DNA of 64,000 nucleotides, from the NCBI RefSeq assembly GCF_964204865.1, contig NC_135259.1, forward strand, positions 2,108,001 through 2,172,000, read 5' to 3'. Every line of letters begins with the position of its first letter. Position 1 is the stretch's first letter. This document shows positions 12,452 through 27,400 of this stretch, piece by piece. This stretch comes from Styela clava (Eukaryota; Chordata; Ascidiacea; Stolidobranchia; Styelidae). A program made the position numbers and the translations under genes. Under the pieces are notes generated by a model that was not told the DNA's origin, did no database searches, and saw only the letters and a list, made by a program, of their open reading frames with translations.

Positions 12452-15400
12452 GTGAGCTTGGAAATATTTTGATGTTTTGCAGTCTCGATTTTATTGGTAG
12501 TGATGACTTTTTTCTTAATCATAGGACCAGGGATGGCCATTTCCGAATACTAAACTATTCCGAATACATTCTAAAAAAATAATGTTTTCGAATCTGGAAT
12601 TCCGAATACATTCTAAAATACCACATTTTTGTTTTAGTTGATTAAAACCCAGTAAATTAGGAAATAAGCTTCAATAGAAATATCAGAATGAAGCCACAAA
12701 CCAACAGTATATGTACACAAAGTAATTGATAGTTTATAGCTATCAATAAAAAATAATAGCAACTTGTGACACAGTCAGTTAATTAAAATTAATCACTTTG
12801 TACAAATGACCATATGAAAAGTTGTCTGACGCTTTCTATCATTGGTACCATGATATTACGATAATAGTCAAGTCTATTGACAAAAATACTACTTGCATTC
12901 AGATAATTGTGTATATTTTCTGAGAGTAATAAAATTTATTGGCAATACCAATCGAAAATCCATTATGCCTTTAAAAATTCTAATATTTGGGCCTAGAGTA
13001 TTCTACTACCTACCAGTATATTTGTATATCAATTTATGAGAACCATATTGTTATTATGTGTAATATATTGTTGTGTTTGGGATTAGAAATAAATTAGTAG
13101 AGAATAGATGACCATCACTGCGAGCGCGCAGCCAGGATTTTCGAAATCGGAATTTCCCATTGCCGCCTGTAACAACCACCGCGATTACGCGCTCGTTAAA
13201 AGAGTCGTCTTGTCAGCGTATAATGATGATCATTCTGTTACATAAAATATTCAATCCATGACAACTACGAGATTCTAAAATATCTTTATATATTAATTTA
13301 ATGTGTCCAATGTAACTCGCGGTTGCTTCTTCTTACGTCAAAAAAGAAACATTACTATTCCGTTCACGGCGATCTGTGACCTAAAATTACGAGATAAACT
13401 GCCTGATGTATTTAATTTTAATACGTATTTTTGCATACTTGCCAACTCGTTATCGCCGTTAGAAAAATCTCAAATAATTATATAAAATCCTGTTAAGTGT
13501 AGAGTATAATTCATTTCATACAATGAATATACATATAAAGTTTAGCAGTAAATTAAAAATACATATTCATCGCCGCGATTATGCCACCTGTTGAAAGAGT
13601 CGACTTTTACAACAAATAATATAACAACGAATATATATTTTTCTGTTGTGCAAAGTGATGAATTCGTGACCGAAACCGGCATATTTAAAATGTCTTGCTT
13701 TATTAATCTAATTGTCTTCAATTTAACCTGCGGTTGCGTCGACAAAATAAAATCCTCACCACTCTTATATACCATTGCAATCCGCGGTCATAAAAATAAA
13801 AACGTGAGGTAAACTGTCCGATTAAATATTGTTTTGATACGTATTTTGCGAATTCGGCAAATATTTAGATGTACTTGTTAACAGTGACTCCGCTCGATCG
13901 AAATGCTGCCACTCGGATTATTTTTAGATAAAACCGTTCGAAAAATCCATAAATATGCTGTAATATCTCAGAGTAAATCTTATTTCATCAAAATAAAATT
14001 GATTGAATATACTTTAGATTAATTATATTATATACATCCTCACAACCCGGGAAAAAGTCGCGTTTCAAACCTTGTATCGTGTTAACACGAAAATATTTGA
14101 CGGCAATTTAAAATAATGGATAATCAGGCAAATCCCGCCCTCAATTAGTGACGATATGTTTCTAAACGCCGACCAAACATAATGTGTGCCAGAGGCACAC
14201 GAAATTTTGCGTTCACTGCCTAGAAAAGCGTTTTTTAAATTTTCGCGGGCATCAATAAAACTTATATTGTTTACGGTTTTATTTTCAGTATTTTAAATTG
14301 CCGCTTTTCAATCAAAAAGTTGCGTTGTCTTTAGAAACTCGCCGCCGATGAACGTATTTACCAGATTCACAATTCCGTGCGTGTACAAAAATAAAATAAA
14401 TGTTATCGTTATCGTGGAACAAATTTGTGGAAAATTTTCGTTTTAGAGAAAATAACACAATTGTAAAGGCGTTTACGGGCCTAAATATTACGTTACGCTG
14501 ATGAGTGATGAAAACAATCACGCGCAAGGTACTATCGAGAATGTTTTCATTCAACGGAAACGTCTTGAAAGCGGCGTCGAAAATGTGTGACGTCACACAA
14601 ATATCCGATATTCTTATGAACGTGAATTCCGATATTCGAATGACGAGATATTCGAATACATTCGAATTGGCCATCCCTGCATAGGACAATATTATGCTTA
14701 TTGTGTGGTTCCCAAAACATTGGGCATCTTGAATATTTTCAATTATCAGATAAGAATTACTTGTATTTTTATTGCAAGAATATTTTATTATAGGGCCCAC
14801 ACACTATCAATAAAATGAAGGGTATATCATATTCATATATATACCGTATATGTCTATATGATACTACATTTTTGATTATGCTAACCATTGCTTGTAGGGG
14901 TTTTCTTTCTTTAGCTTTTGCTTGATCACAAAATAGACCCTAACAATGCTTATAATATTGATTAACATTTTGAAATTGTTCCTCTTTCTTAGTCAGAATA
15001 GCTAAAAATAATATTTAGTAGAATAGAATGTTCAAACTCATACATTATGACAGATGAGCAGTAATCAACAAATGACAATCTCAAGTCCTGGAATATCACC
15101 AATGCGTGGAAGCTTCAGAGGATCACCTGCCGCTCCAATACTACCAAATATATCTGGTGCGAACATTTTAAATATTACTGTTATCATATTTAAATATTTG
15201 TCACTAGGGCTGTCCAAAATCGAATAATTTTTTGATTCGAATCGAATCGAATATTTTCGCCGAATCGAACCGAATAATCGAATATTATTGCGCAATAGTA
15301 AATCTGTCTCTATCATACAATAAACGCCTGCCCTTCGATGTTGTGGTAACGTATGTGCAGTTACATCAAAGGAGATCACACGCTTGTATGAACTGGTCAA

Positions 15401-18400
15401 AAAAATTGGAGAACTCCAAAATTTGGGTCTCGAAAACTGTTGAGTGTTAAGAGTAAAAATTGCACTATTCAAAAATTGCAATCTCAATTTTGATGGATTC
15501 AGTTTTAGTAGGACATATAAAGCCTGTAGATGCTATTTTAATCCTATTCACTAGTCTTTATGTTTTTTTGTGTAAATTTCAGCAAAATAATAACAACCAT
15601 CAATATAGATAAAACTGTTGCTCAAGTTCAAAATTCCATTTAAAAATTCCAAGCTAGTTTGATGATATTGTTAGTGTACAACAGCCATCAAAATGCAAGA
15701 GTGCAATTATTTGTCTTGGTATATAGATGGATAATACAGTAATGCCATCATGAGAAATTACAAATTCCATTTAAAGAAGGTATTGCCATCATAAGGATCC
15801 CAAAACACCTGTTTCAGCTTTGAGTTGCCTGTACCATGGTCCTATGATAACTAACTCAACAGCTTCAAATCGATTCTATTTATAGAACTATCGTTTTCTA
15901 AATTGTCTCCTTTTTCTCCTTGTTCTCTCTCAAAAACGTCACGATCGACTATACCTACCTTGTTATGATGACCACGCATGAAATGGCTAATCACGTGCCA
16001 CCGGGCGGGCATTAGTAATGACATGTTTATCACAAAATGAAGGCCAGAGAAATATCGGGAAACCAATTAAATTAAGCAAGCCGGGAGCGAGAGTTGTCTG
16101 AGCTCGGAGCGCCGCCGCTTGCCCAATGAAAAACATCCCGTAAAGGTGGTTTCCGCTTTATGTACCGGTACCTAATTTTAGCGATTCGAAAATTAGCCGA
16201 AAAACGATTCGAATAATTTGCGATTCGATTCGATTTCGAATATTTGGTTCGCTTGGACAGCCCTATTTGTCACATAACCAGAGGAGAGTCTTACTGTTTA
16301 AAAATAACATATGATTGGTAAAAGTTCAAATGTTCTCTACATTGTTTTAACCAAATTTAACTTCCAAATTTATGTTTTTGGAGCATGTTCATATTTTAAG
16401 GTATTAAAAATGAAGCTGAACTTTTTGATGTAAATTTAGTCTATATTACTGACATGGAAAACCACGGCCCGCGGGCCAAATCCGGTCCGTTGGGTATTTA
16501 ATCTGGCCCGCCTGATGCTACCTCAACCAAACTAAAATCAAATTTTGAGGTTATAACTAAAAAATAGCTCAAGGAATTTGTTGAGATTGCGATTAAATTT
16601 AGTTTTGGCACAAGGCTTATTGTTTTTAACTTTTGCTTTTGTAACACTGTAAATATTGTTCATAAAATGTAACTTCTTACGTCGTACTTACATGGCCCGC
16701 CACCGCCAGTTTAGGTGGGAAAAATTTGGACGAAAAACCTTGCCCACACCTGCTCTATTATGTTCAATTTTCAGCTTTGCGAATTACAATTCATTCCTAA
16801 ACATCTAAAGGACAGACATTCATAATTTATGTTGGTTTGTTTTCTTTTCCAGCTGGTCCGAGTGGACTGCAGCTGCTGCCATCTGTATTAGCTAGAACTC
16901 CACACACAAGTCGAAATCCATCATTTGCACATTTATCTCAAACTCCTAATTCAAGTAGATTGTGTTCACCGAGTGTTAACTCAATCAATTATCCAAGGTA
17001 CTTCATCCAGTAGTTCATATTGTTAGCTTGTATATTTATTAATCACTGTCAAAATGGTTTGGTTAAGTTTTGTAAATCATAGATAAAAAGAAAATGGATG
17101 ACTGCTATTCTTATTTGTAAGGTTGCACAAAAAGAGTGGTGTGCTGCATGTTATAAAATTTGCGCATTATTTCGAATTTCGATACACAGGCATAAATGCA
17201 ATAATACTACTAACTATAATTTATTCTCTTTCAGTCACACTTTCTCACCTCTTCATCAATCTTCTCACTTCCGATCTCCTAGTGGTCCAATTTCTCATGA
17301 ATCACTCTGCTTAAATGAAAGTGTGCATGAGTCAGCAGAACCTCTGAGGCCAGAAATTTGTTTGGAACATGTTTGGTCAGAAAATGTTGTTGGAACTCGA
17401 GAAGGACTCAGTGTTGGTAGGATAGGATTAGGATTTACACATTTATTCCAGGGAAGAGGAAAGCCAATAAGACTGCTTAATCATATGGCGAACCACGGGC
17501 TCTCGTCCGGTTACCAGTCCATGTCGGGTATGGGATTAGTTAGCCAGGTATTTGTTTTTGAAAGCATAGACTTGATGGTGGAGAAAGCCGTAACCAACCA
17601 GCGGTTACGTGAACCACCCTACAGTGGCAAGGAGTCCAGCAATCCTCTTCACTCATAACTATCCTCGCATGGGATTCGAACCTGCGAACCCACGAAGGGC
17701 AAGAACTCTTTTGTTTGAAGCAGGGCTTGGCAGTAGACGGGATAGAGGAGGATGCCTTCCACCTGAATGAATATGAAATCTTTGGCCTTGTAACTGTTGT
17801 AGTTAAACAATTTACACTTCTATATTTTTAAAAAACTCAACAAAGACAACAATCTTTTCAGGTTGTGCGACAAAAGCTTTCCTATCTGAAGATGTTTGCG
17901 GACAGAAGTTTTTGGTTTATTACATTGACAATTTGCGCCAGCTTAGATTGGTGAAATATGGTCTGACGAATGATAAATCACAATTTATATTTGGTGCAGT
18001 TGTTACATATCCCGCTAGAGATGCCACTCAATTAAAAGTTTGTGAATGCATCTTTATATGTTTTAAATTTATAAAATTAAGATATTCATTTGTTAAAAGT
18101 TTATTTAATTTTGTGTGATATTTGCTATATAAAATTATTCTCTATAAAATTGCAACAAGCTGATTTTGTTAAGATTTTTTCTTTGTTTGGAAGTTATCTA
18201 ACGTAACTTTTAAATATTTTTTAGGATCTCAATATGATTGCTCTATTGGATATGGTGGGAAACGTCATTTTGTACACTGGTACTGTGAAGGTAATATTCT
18301 GCTGTTGCGATCTAAATGGGCGTATACATACCATAGTGCTAACTGCTAACCAAATACATATACATATTCTGAAGCAGGAACTCACTCTTTTTTATTTCTG

Positions 18401-21400
18401 TAGCTATGGTTAATCAAAAAGTCATTATGCAATTCTGAAATTCGCTTACACTTGCTCTTTTTTTTTAATTTTTACCTAATGTCTATTCACTTTACATGTT
18501 CAATATGTGTTTCTAAAATTCAAGGAATTTCGTTGATTCCAAAAAATCGTCTTGAGAAAACATATAATTTATTTTGATATTGTTTAATAAGCTATGTTCT
18601 TGAGGATTTCTAATATTGCTCTTCCATATTCTTTTCAGATGGTAAAGATGCATGTTACTGGTGTTCCAATGTCCTCACTGAGTTTATCTCACGGACTGAG
18701 GAATCCAACACCTTCTCTTGGTACACCTCAACCTGTCTCTACTCCTGCTCATCCGAGTAGACCCGGAAGCGTATTGGGAAATCTTGAAGAAGTTAGTTGA
18801 GTGTTGAAAATATTTTAACTCTTTAACATATCGAAAAAAATATGTGTTTACTAATTAATAATTGCATTTCAGGTTAACTTGCTCTCACCAGTGCCAGAAT
18901 TAGCTTTCAGTGGAGATACAGATATTAGTCTTTTAACATTAGATGAACATCCATTTACTAATATTGGACAAACGTCATCATCAGCCATCATATCACTTCC
19001 TCAAGTTGTTGGTTCAAGCTTGTTTTTGGAAGTTTCAAGCGGGAGTTACTACAAATCAGACATTCCACAATTGTTTACAACAACGTTAAGTAAGATTCAT
19101 ATATGAATGACATATCATTTAGTGATATCATTTACATTTGTTTTCGTAATTACGCCAATTTCAGTTACATAACTTAATCCCGAAAATGCTCCCGGACACA
19201 AGCAAGTAGCGAAGCGGTTCCTAAATCGTTTGTGTTGCGCCAAATTATCAGGGACATGAAAAAAATTGCTGCCTAAAAATAAGTAAAACTCAATTTTGTG
19301 ATCCTTATTGTGTACTTTATGCCTATCAAATTTGCGAACATGTAGGCCTAAAGAATAAAGGCAATGTCAACTCTTTTTGTCTCTGTGCTTGATTTTCCTT
19401 TGAAATATTGAAAAATCATCCATGCTCGCTAAACTGTGTTCAGCATTTATAGTAACCGCAGCAAGTAGTGTGTACCACTATTGTTACGTGACAATAGAGG
19501 CAGACACTATATAACAGAAGGTAAACAACAAAGGGTAAAAGGAATTTATAATTCATATAACAATAAAACATTTGTAATGAATACAATATATAAAATATGC
19601 AATCATATATTAGTTATGTTGAGGACAATTCTGTTAATTTTTGGCGTCTCCTTTGGGAACCAGTGGGTGGCGAACGAGGCAGGCTCGTATGAATGATTGA
19701 GATAGCATTCTTTTACAGTTCTTTTGCTCTGAAATGTGCTGGTAATATCTTTTGATCTGCAATTTTGGGTGAAACAAATAATTTTTCATGCTGGATTATT
19801 GCAAGTAGCCATGCAAAACTTACATTGTACAATTTTTTTTGAAGCTAACATTTAACCCATCTCAACATTTGTGAAGTACCAAAGTTGCACTGTGGTTGTT
19901 AATATACCAGGCATAGATGAAAAAAGTTATTTCTCAAAAACAGTACAGTTTCTTTTCCTCATAATTGAAAAAAATATGTGTTGTGATAATTGAAAAAAAT
20001 ATGTGTTGTGGACTTGTGGTCAGGTGATTATTGTGAATATCCTCACAATATCTGGTTAGCTATTCCTATACCTTACTAATTGTTTTGTATGTCTTAGTTC
20101 TATTAGGCATTAAGGGTGCTTTTCTTATTTTTGCAGTTGAAACATGCTTGAAAGCATTGCATCAAGTATTACCAAATCATCTATATTTACAAATAATCAT
20201 CAAATGGTATTCAATGAGATATTCACCAGGTGCAATGACAAGGTTCTGTTAGTTCTGTTTATTACATATTTATTTATATTTATTAATCAGGCCTTTATAT
20301 TGGACTGAAACTCATGGGCAGAGGGTATGTTCACTTGACAAACCCCAGCAGTCCCCAAACTCGTGAGAGAACTAAAATAAGGAATATTGGAATAAAATTA
20401 TGACCTTACCCTAACCAGGTAAACATACTACAGGAGTGCTAATAAATCTATGATCATATTTTTGTTTCAATCTGAGAAGTCTCGTTATGTATTCCTTATT
20501 AACATTTTATTTTATCATTTCATCTATTAGTTATCAGTCAGAATGGGCAATCTTTGAAGCATGCTTGAGAGAGATCATTGGTTATTCAAACTTGTCCAAC
20601 AGACACACTGCAGGCACATCACAGCAGGTAGGCAAGGATGCTTGACATTTGACAACTTATAAAATGGGTATTATATAGTATGTCCTATTGTTTCAAATAA
20701 ATGCAATTAGGAATATAGCTAGAATGAGAAGAGAATTCATTGTGGAACTTGTGGTTGCACTACTCAACTGTATCAAATTTTTAAAACTCCCAATTATACT
20801 CATTGTAAAAAGTGTATAATATGCGACGCTCCAGAAGTGTGTGTACCAATATAGAGGTAACTAATTTTGTTCGCCTACTTTACATAAAGTTGTGTAACGG
20901 GACTGAAGTCTATGGGCGTCGGAATAAAATTATGGCCTAACCCTAACCTGGTACACACACTACAGAAGTACCTAATATTCTATAAACTTTTTGTTATTTA
21001 CCTTAGTAATAATATATTGTATTTAGATGGAAGCTGACGTTTCTGTATCCCCTGTAGTTGCCGCTAAAAAAGCTCGTCATATTCAAGAAAGTAGTGCACA
21101 AGTAAGAACTCCTATAATTGTGTTGATTCGTGTCTCACTCTTTAACTCCTTTGTAATACCTTGAATACTACCTGTCCCATGTATCCAAATAGTTGCCTAT
21201 ACAATTATGTGCCCACATACTAACTAACCTTTACTCATACAATGTCTACTTGGTTTTAGAATAAAAGTTTATTCCACTAGACTGAATTGTTTTTCTTCAG
21301 GATTGGAAATATCTGTTAGACAGTGATTTTCATATCAAACATCACAGAAATTTTGGAATTTTTACTTTTGAAGATGAAGATTCACTGCAAAATGATAAAT

Positions 21401-24400
21401 CAAAGGAATCAAACTTTGAATTGCTGGTAAGGTTTTGTTTGAACCTCACAAGTTTCAATGATTACAAAGAAACTGTAGTTTATTCACGTACTGTGAATTG
21501 TTTTTGATAAACAATTACAATCGCCCTCTTGTTCAGTTCAAGTAAATTATTGCGTTGTTAGATTTTTTCATATTTAAAATGGCTGAATGCAAATAATTTT
21601 TGCAGTTTTCAAAAAATTTATAGTTTATTTTGCATGGGCATATTTTAAGATTTTAATTGTTTTTCATGATTATTTTTTCAATTTTTCATCTTTAATGTGT
21701 TATCACAGAATCTGTCCAATTTTTCAGAATTTGTCACAAATTTGTCGTCGATCCAGTCTTGATAGATCTACTGATAGATCAGGAAATACAATGCATCCTC
21801 TTGGTGCGGTATTTTGTGTCTTGCATCTAGTTTATGAGGTTTGTATTAATACTTCATTCTAGTGCCCAACATGACCAGTGCCCTGGACTTTTTGATTATT
21901 TTGAAAATGTGGCGCCCTCTGGATAAAAAATTTGATATTGATATTGAAACTGCATGCAGAACTTGTCATAGACAAGCTTGATATAGGGTGATCACGAGCG
22001 AAAACCTTTCCTTGAAGCTCAAACTTTTTTTGGATTTCATTTTTCTATTGAAAACCACTTTGATGTCACAACTTTGTATTGTTTCTCTCCATGTTAACAT
22101 TTTTCGTTCATTCAAGAGAGGATAAAGCTGTTGAGAAAATTCAAAATAGGTCACATCAAATTTTCACTTATTTCCTATTACTTAGTTAATAAGTCAAAGT
22201 CGCATTACCATTTTTGATCTTCATTGTTCTCTTCTTAGTTTATGAACATCCTTATTTCAAACCCAAAAAGTTGCTTACATTGCTTATTTATAGTAAAGGT
22301 GTAGTGATATAATAAATGATGCCTAACTGATATTTAATATCGTTCTGCAATTTAGTTATTGGCATGGCCAAGAAATTTCATGGAAAAATCTTCTGAAATT
22401 GATCTTACGATGACATTTTTATTTGATTTTTTCCAAATTAATTAAAATTTTCAAATTGTTTTCAGGAACAAAAGTTGGATATAATGACCTGGAAAAATGT
22501 TATCGTCATGTCAAAATTTTTGCAACAACTAGCAAATGATATTGGACTAAAGAAATTTTCATTATCTTATGCCATGGATAATCCAGACTTAATATGTGAT
22601 GACATGCTTGATAAAATTAAAGGTATGCTTTATATACACCACACACTAGCGTTAAATAATCGAAAACAAGCTATATATAATCAGTCAGTTGATCATGATT
22701 TAGACGTAGCATTTTAGAGTAGTAGTGATTTTTTCATCGTAAGTTGCACAAAGACAAGTTATGATGAACACAATCGAATTTATATGGCAAGACATTGATT
22801 GAATATTTTACACAACAGAAAAATCGTTATCCGGTGAAAAAGTTTTATCGGGTGGCGTAATCATGGCGCCTATTTTGAAAGTGGTTGCATAGGAATTTTT
22901 AATTCTGGTTCTTGAAACACACCCCCTTTTAAAAATCCTGGCTATCCTGCTGTATGTATCAGTAAAATTAAAATAATTATTAGGCTTAAAAAATTTGTAT
23001 TATTCATTTAATTTGTATTATTATACCTCATATTTTAACAATAGTTGGGGGATTTTGGATTCTTTGTAAGATAATTTTAGATTATTATCATGTTTTAAAT
23101 CCAGTGAGAAGCATTCTTTAATAACATTGCAATGAATGATTATTATTATAGGTGAGATAAATTTCAGGTTCAGTTATGGTCAAGAGTATTAAAAAAAAGC
23201 ACTGGTTATTTCAACCTCGAGATTGCCAACAACCTCTATTCACCCAGACGTTTTTTTTTGCTCCTTATGATGTTTTTGCTATTTTCAGAAAGTTCTATAA
23301 TGTATTGTCAAATTTGTATTTATTAGGTTATAACAATACCCATACAACAGAGAAAGCCTAGCATCTTTACTACCAGAGTTTATTTATTAGTAGAATTAGA
23401 GGAAATGTTACTTCAGAATTCCTATGCTCTTTATGAAAAACTTTTGACTTGTAAAATTCTTTTCATTGATTTTCCTGGCAGTTTTGATTCATATTATTTT
23501 ATGACCTTTCTGACCTTTATGATAAATTTCATAAATATTTGTGTGGCATTTAATTTTTTTTCATTATTCACTTTAATTAGAATTTACGAAAGTTTTGACA
23601 TATTTATTCCTTTTTCTATATCTATTTCTATATCCTTTTTCTATTATCTAATTTACAGGGTTTGATCCTCAAACATATAAACTACCGGCTTGTTTTTCTG
23701 AATTGGAACCGAATATATTCTCAAATCTTCAACACATTTCAAAGTATAAGAACTGTACTGCACCATTTCCTGTTATAGACAGAGTCACAACACGCACTAA
23801 ACAAATTCTAATGGTAAACAGTTTATCTTTGTATCAATATTGTGCCAGCTAGTTGGCTTATTTCTCAATATTTTTTTCTGACGTCGTAAGCATCGATGAT
23901 TTTATCTAATATTTTTAACACATTCTTATTATGGCCCACTCTATACTGCACATACATCTCATCCAAATACAGCATGCCTATATTTTATTGATTCTTGTAA
24001 TCACTTATTTTTAAAATTTATTCTAGATATATGATTGTCTTTTTAAAGATGAAAATGCTAGTTCCAGTGTAACTGAACTTGGCCATTTCACACAGACTTC
24101 AACTTTCAAGTAGGTTGTTTTAATCAATTCTTTATCTGACATTTTTGATCAGAGATGCGCAACCTGCGGCCCGTGAGAAGTGTCAATTTTGAATTGGGTG
24201 CGACCTGCGGAACAAGTTTAGTTTAGTTAAGTTTAATTTGTCATGTGCGAGTAATCCCAATATGTTACACTTACAATGCTCTAACAGCTAGCTTGTGCGA
24301 ATCGAACAACGCATATCATAAGATCAATAACCAAAGTACATGTGAATGCAACTATTTTAAAGCCTATGTTGAGTAAAGGTGTGCTCCATTCTATAGTTTG

Positions 24401-27400
24401 TTATAGTTTTGAGAAACAAGACTGAAAATCGGATGAGAGACTGCGGTTCTAAATATGATTAAATCATTTCATCAGCCTTTTAATTTCACTGGATAAATAT
24501 GCAAAATCCCATTCTTCTATCCTACTCTGAATCAAAGTAACATCTTGAGCTTATTTCATCCTATTTAAAGAAAAATGAAATATTTTATTGATTCGTATTA
24601 TAGGAATTTACATTTTTATCTAAAATATTATCTTATGTAACAGGAAAGATAAGAGTATTGATATGTCAGAAGAGTTTTGCGCCACTCAGGATGAAAGAAC
24701 TGGAAATCGAATTTCTGCTGCTCATCGTGCTTTGAAATATATGATTGACATTGGTATTACAAGTGAACAACTTCATACCTTACCACACGGTGTTGCACTT
24801 CCCATATTTACAGCTCTACACCAATGCAAGGAATTGCCAGACCTGAACTTTTCAAACAAGGCACTAGAATTGATAGGTTAGCATTTTATTTTGATTGTTT
24901 AAATTTACTAAATTTATGATACATCAGTTAGGGTTAATCGAGGGTAACTCCCTATCATTATTTTATGCCTTTGTAGCCTACTTGTGGAGCCGTATGCGTA
25001 TAATGCAAGGATGTTATAGTAGCAATAAACAGTACTACATAATGCAAGAGTCCTGCTACACACAAACACAAATGTATTACTTCAAACTTTTTATCTGAGG
25101 AAGTCATCATTTTTTTGTTTTCTTATATTTTTCTAATGTATTTTTTGTGAGTTTGTGTGACTAGAAATTACAAGTAAAAGTTACGAATTTATCAAAATGT
25201 TTTTGAAATTGGATGCGACCATGATGGTTAATTTATGATTAACTTTGAATAAGACTCATCTTCAATATCAGGTCGTGTCGATCTCCAGCATCAAAACTCT
25301 CCAATGATGTCTCAGTGGAAAGATGCCCCACTATCATCGTTCACAGATCAACATTTATGTGCCTGGCAATCAACAGATGAAAGTAACATATCTGCCGATG
25401 AAAATCATGAACAGGAAATTATTTCTGCTATTTTGGAGAATGATTTGTCCTTGACGAACAATAATAATTTTGATCAAAATACCGCGAAGTCGAAACTGCA
25501 AAATGTTTCTACAGATACAGGGGATGACAATGTTACAAGGTAATATAGTTGATGTTTTATGCTTAATTTTATAATATTATTTTTGATACTCTTACCACGT
25601 ACAATACACATTATCCTAACATGTCTTTGCACTTTGAAATGCAAAGAATCATCAGAGACCTTATGTACACGGTATAGTAATATTTCGAATCACGCTTTCT
25701 GAAACGTAGTATGTTATGTTCAAATCTTAGGATTATTCAGGTTATTGGGCTGTTCAAGATATTGAAATACTACTCAATTCAAGTTAACCAAAAATTACTG
25801 GAAAAAAGACTATGTTATTCAACACTAAGTAACAATCAATAGATATTTTCACTGAATGAATGAAACAACTAACTCTATAGACTTCCTCATTATTTCAGAC
25901 TTCTTTTTCCAAATGATCATCGGATATCGGAAGCACACAACTTACTGCAAGCACAAAAGCCTATTTTGATCGATTTAACACAACAACCGGGAGTGAGGTA
26001 TTATAACAGGAATTTTATTCCTTATGTTTGAATACTTGATAAGACATATTTTCTGCAGTTATCATGTGACCAAATAGTAGATGTATTTTATGCGTTTTTT
26101 ACTTTATTTAAAAAAAATTAGTTCTCATTTATTTATTACCGGTAGTCAATATTCATTTTTACCCTCACATGCCATTTCTTTGTTATAAAATTATGATACC
26201 ATTGAAAAAAAGTCTGTTTCTATGCCTATTATAGGTTCTTGAATTTTTGTCAAGGAGATCGATCGTCAATTCAAACTTTCGATTGTTCCGTATTTATTCA
26301 TCATAATTCTTTTTGTATTTCCAGTGATCATGAATTCCAAGAACTAACAAGAGCTAGATTGCTTACTCTTTGTAATCGTACAATGGCACTTGCTGTTGGA
26401 AGTGGGATGATGTCATTGCAGTAGGTTATAATGAGATGATATCAATTTTATTTCAAATCTATAATCATAACTTTTTACAATATTTTCCAGAGTACTTATT
26501 GTGCAGCTATTTTTTTGGCGCTCTAGAAGTATGTGTACCAATATGACGGTAACTTAGTTGACCGTTTACTTAGTTAAAGACTGAAAGCTATGGGCTGTAT
26601 ATTATATTCACTTGGCTCTAACACAAACAGTCCCCGAACTCGTAATAGAACTAAAATAAGGAAAACCGGAATAAAATTATGGCCCAACCCCTAAACTGGT
26701 ACACATACTACGGGAGCACTATTTTTTTTATTATATTAGCATTATGAAATCTAAAAAATCAATTTTCAATATTGTTTTCGTCCAAATATTAAAGTATTTT
26801 ATAGAAAATTTTTATCGTTTGCCAACAGCCCCAATAATTGGCAGTTTCAAAATTATATTTAATTAATAATCTAAACATGCAATTTCTAAAATTTCTAATG
26901 AAATATTGTTATAATGGTCAAGATTTTTATATTATACATTTTTTTGTCATTTTTTTTTAGAACAAAGAAGCCTATCCCAACTGAACCATTCGAAATTCCA
27001 CATATAGATTGGACAGGAAGATGTGTCAAAACGTAAATAAAATATCCTATTTTTTCTGAAAACTTTTTTGTCAGTTCCACAATGTATTTCTATAAACTTT
27101 GACCTGAAATACCTGGGCTTGTTATTGTCTGTTTACTCAATTGTATCCCTACTTTCTTCCTACATATCATAAATTGACGCTCCAGTGTACCAATATGGAT
27201 GGAGGTAAATAATTTTGTTTGCCTGCTTTACATAAAGTTGTATAAAGGGAATGAAACCTATGAAAGGGGGATATATTCACTTGGCATGCCCCTAACCTGG
27301 TACATACACTACAGGAGTACCCATAATTCTAATTATTAGCCTAATTTTTTCAACTTACAATATAATTATACTACATTTTATCGACATTATTCAATTAACA

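Noticed and set aside
14312..14800. 162-codon minus-strand frame in ANAPC1 intron 6
   Set aside because: Spans the right end of the hAT element and its flank; no transposase signature.
15065..15487. 140-codon open frame on the minus strand
   Set aside because: It runs antisense to ANAPC1 exon 7 and into the hAT element; no conserved motif.
17098..17658. 186-codon open frame on the plus strand
   Set aside because: Its middle is ANAPC1 exon 9; the rest is intron and SINE sequence that happens to be open. The gene uses a donor at 17417.
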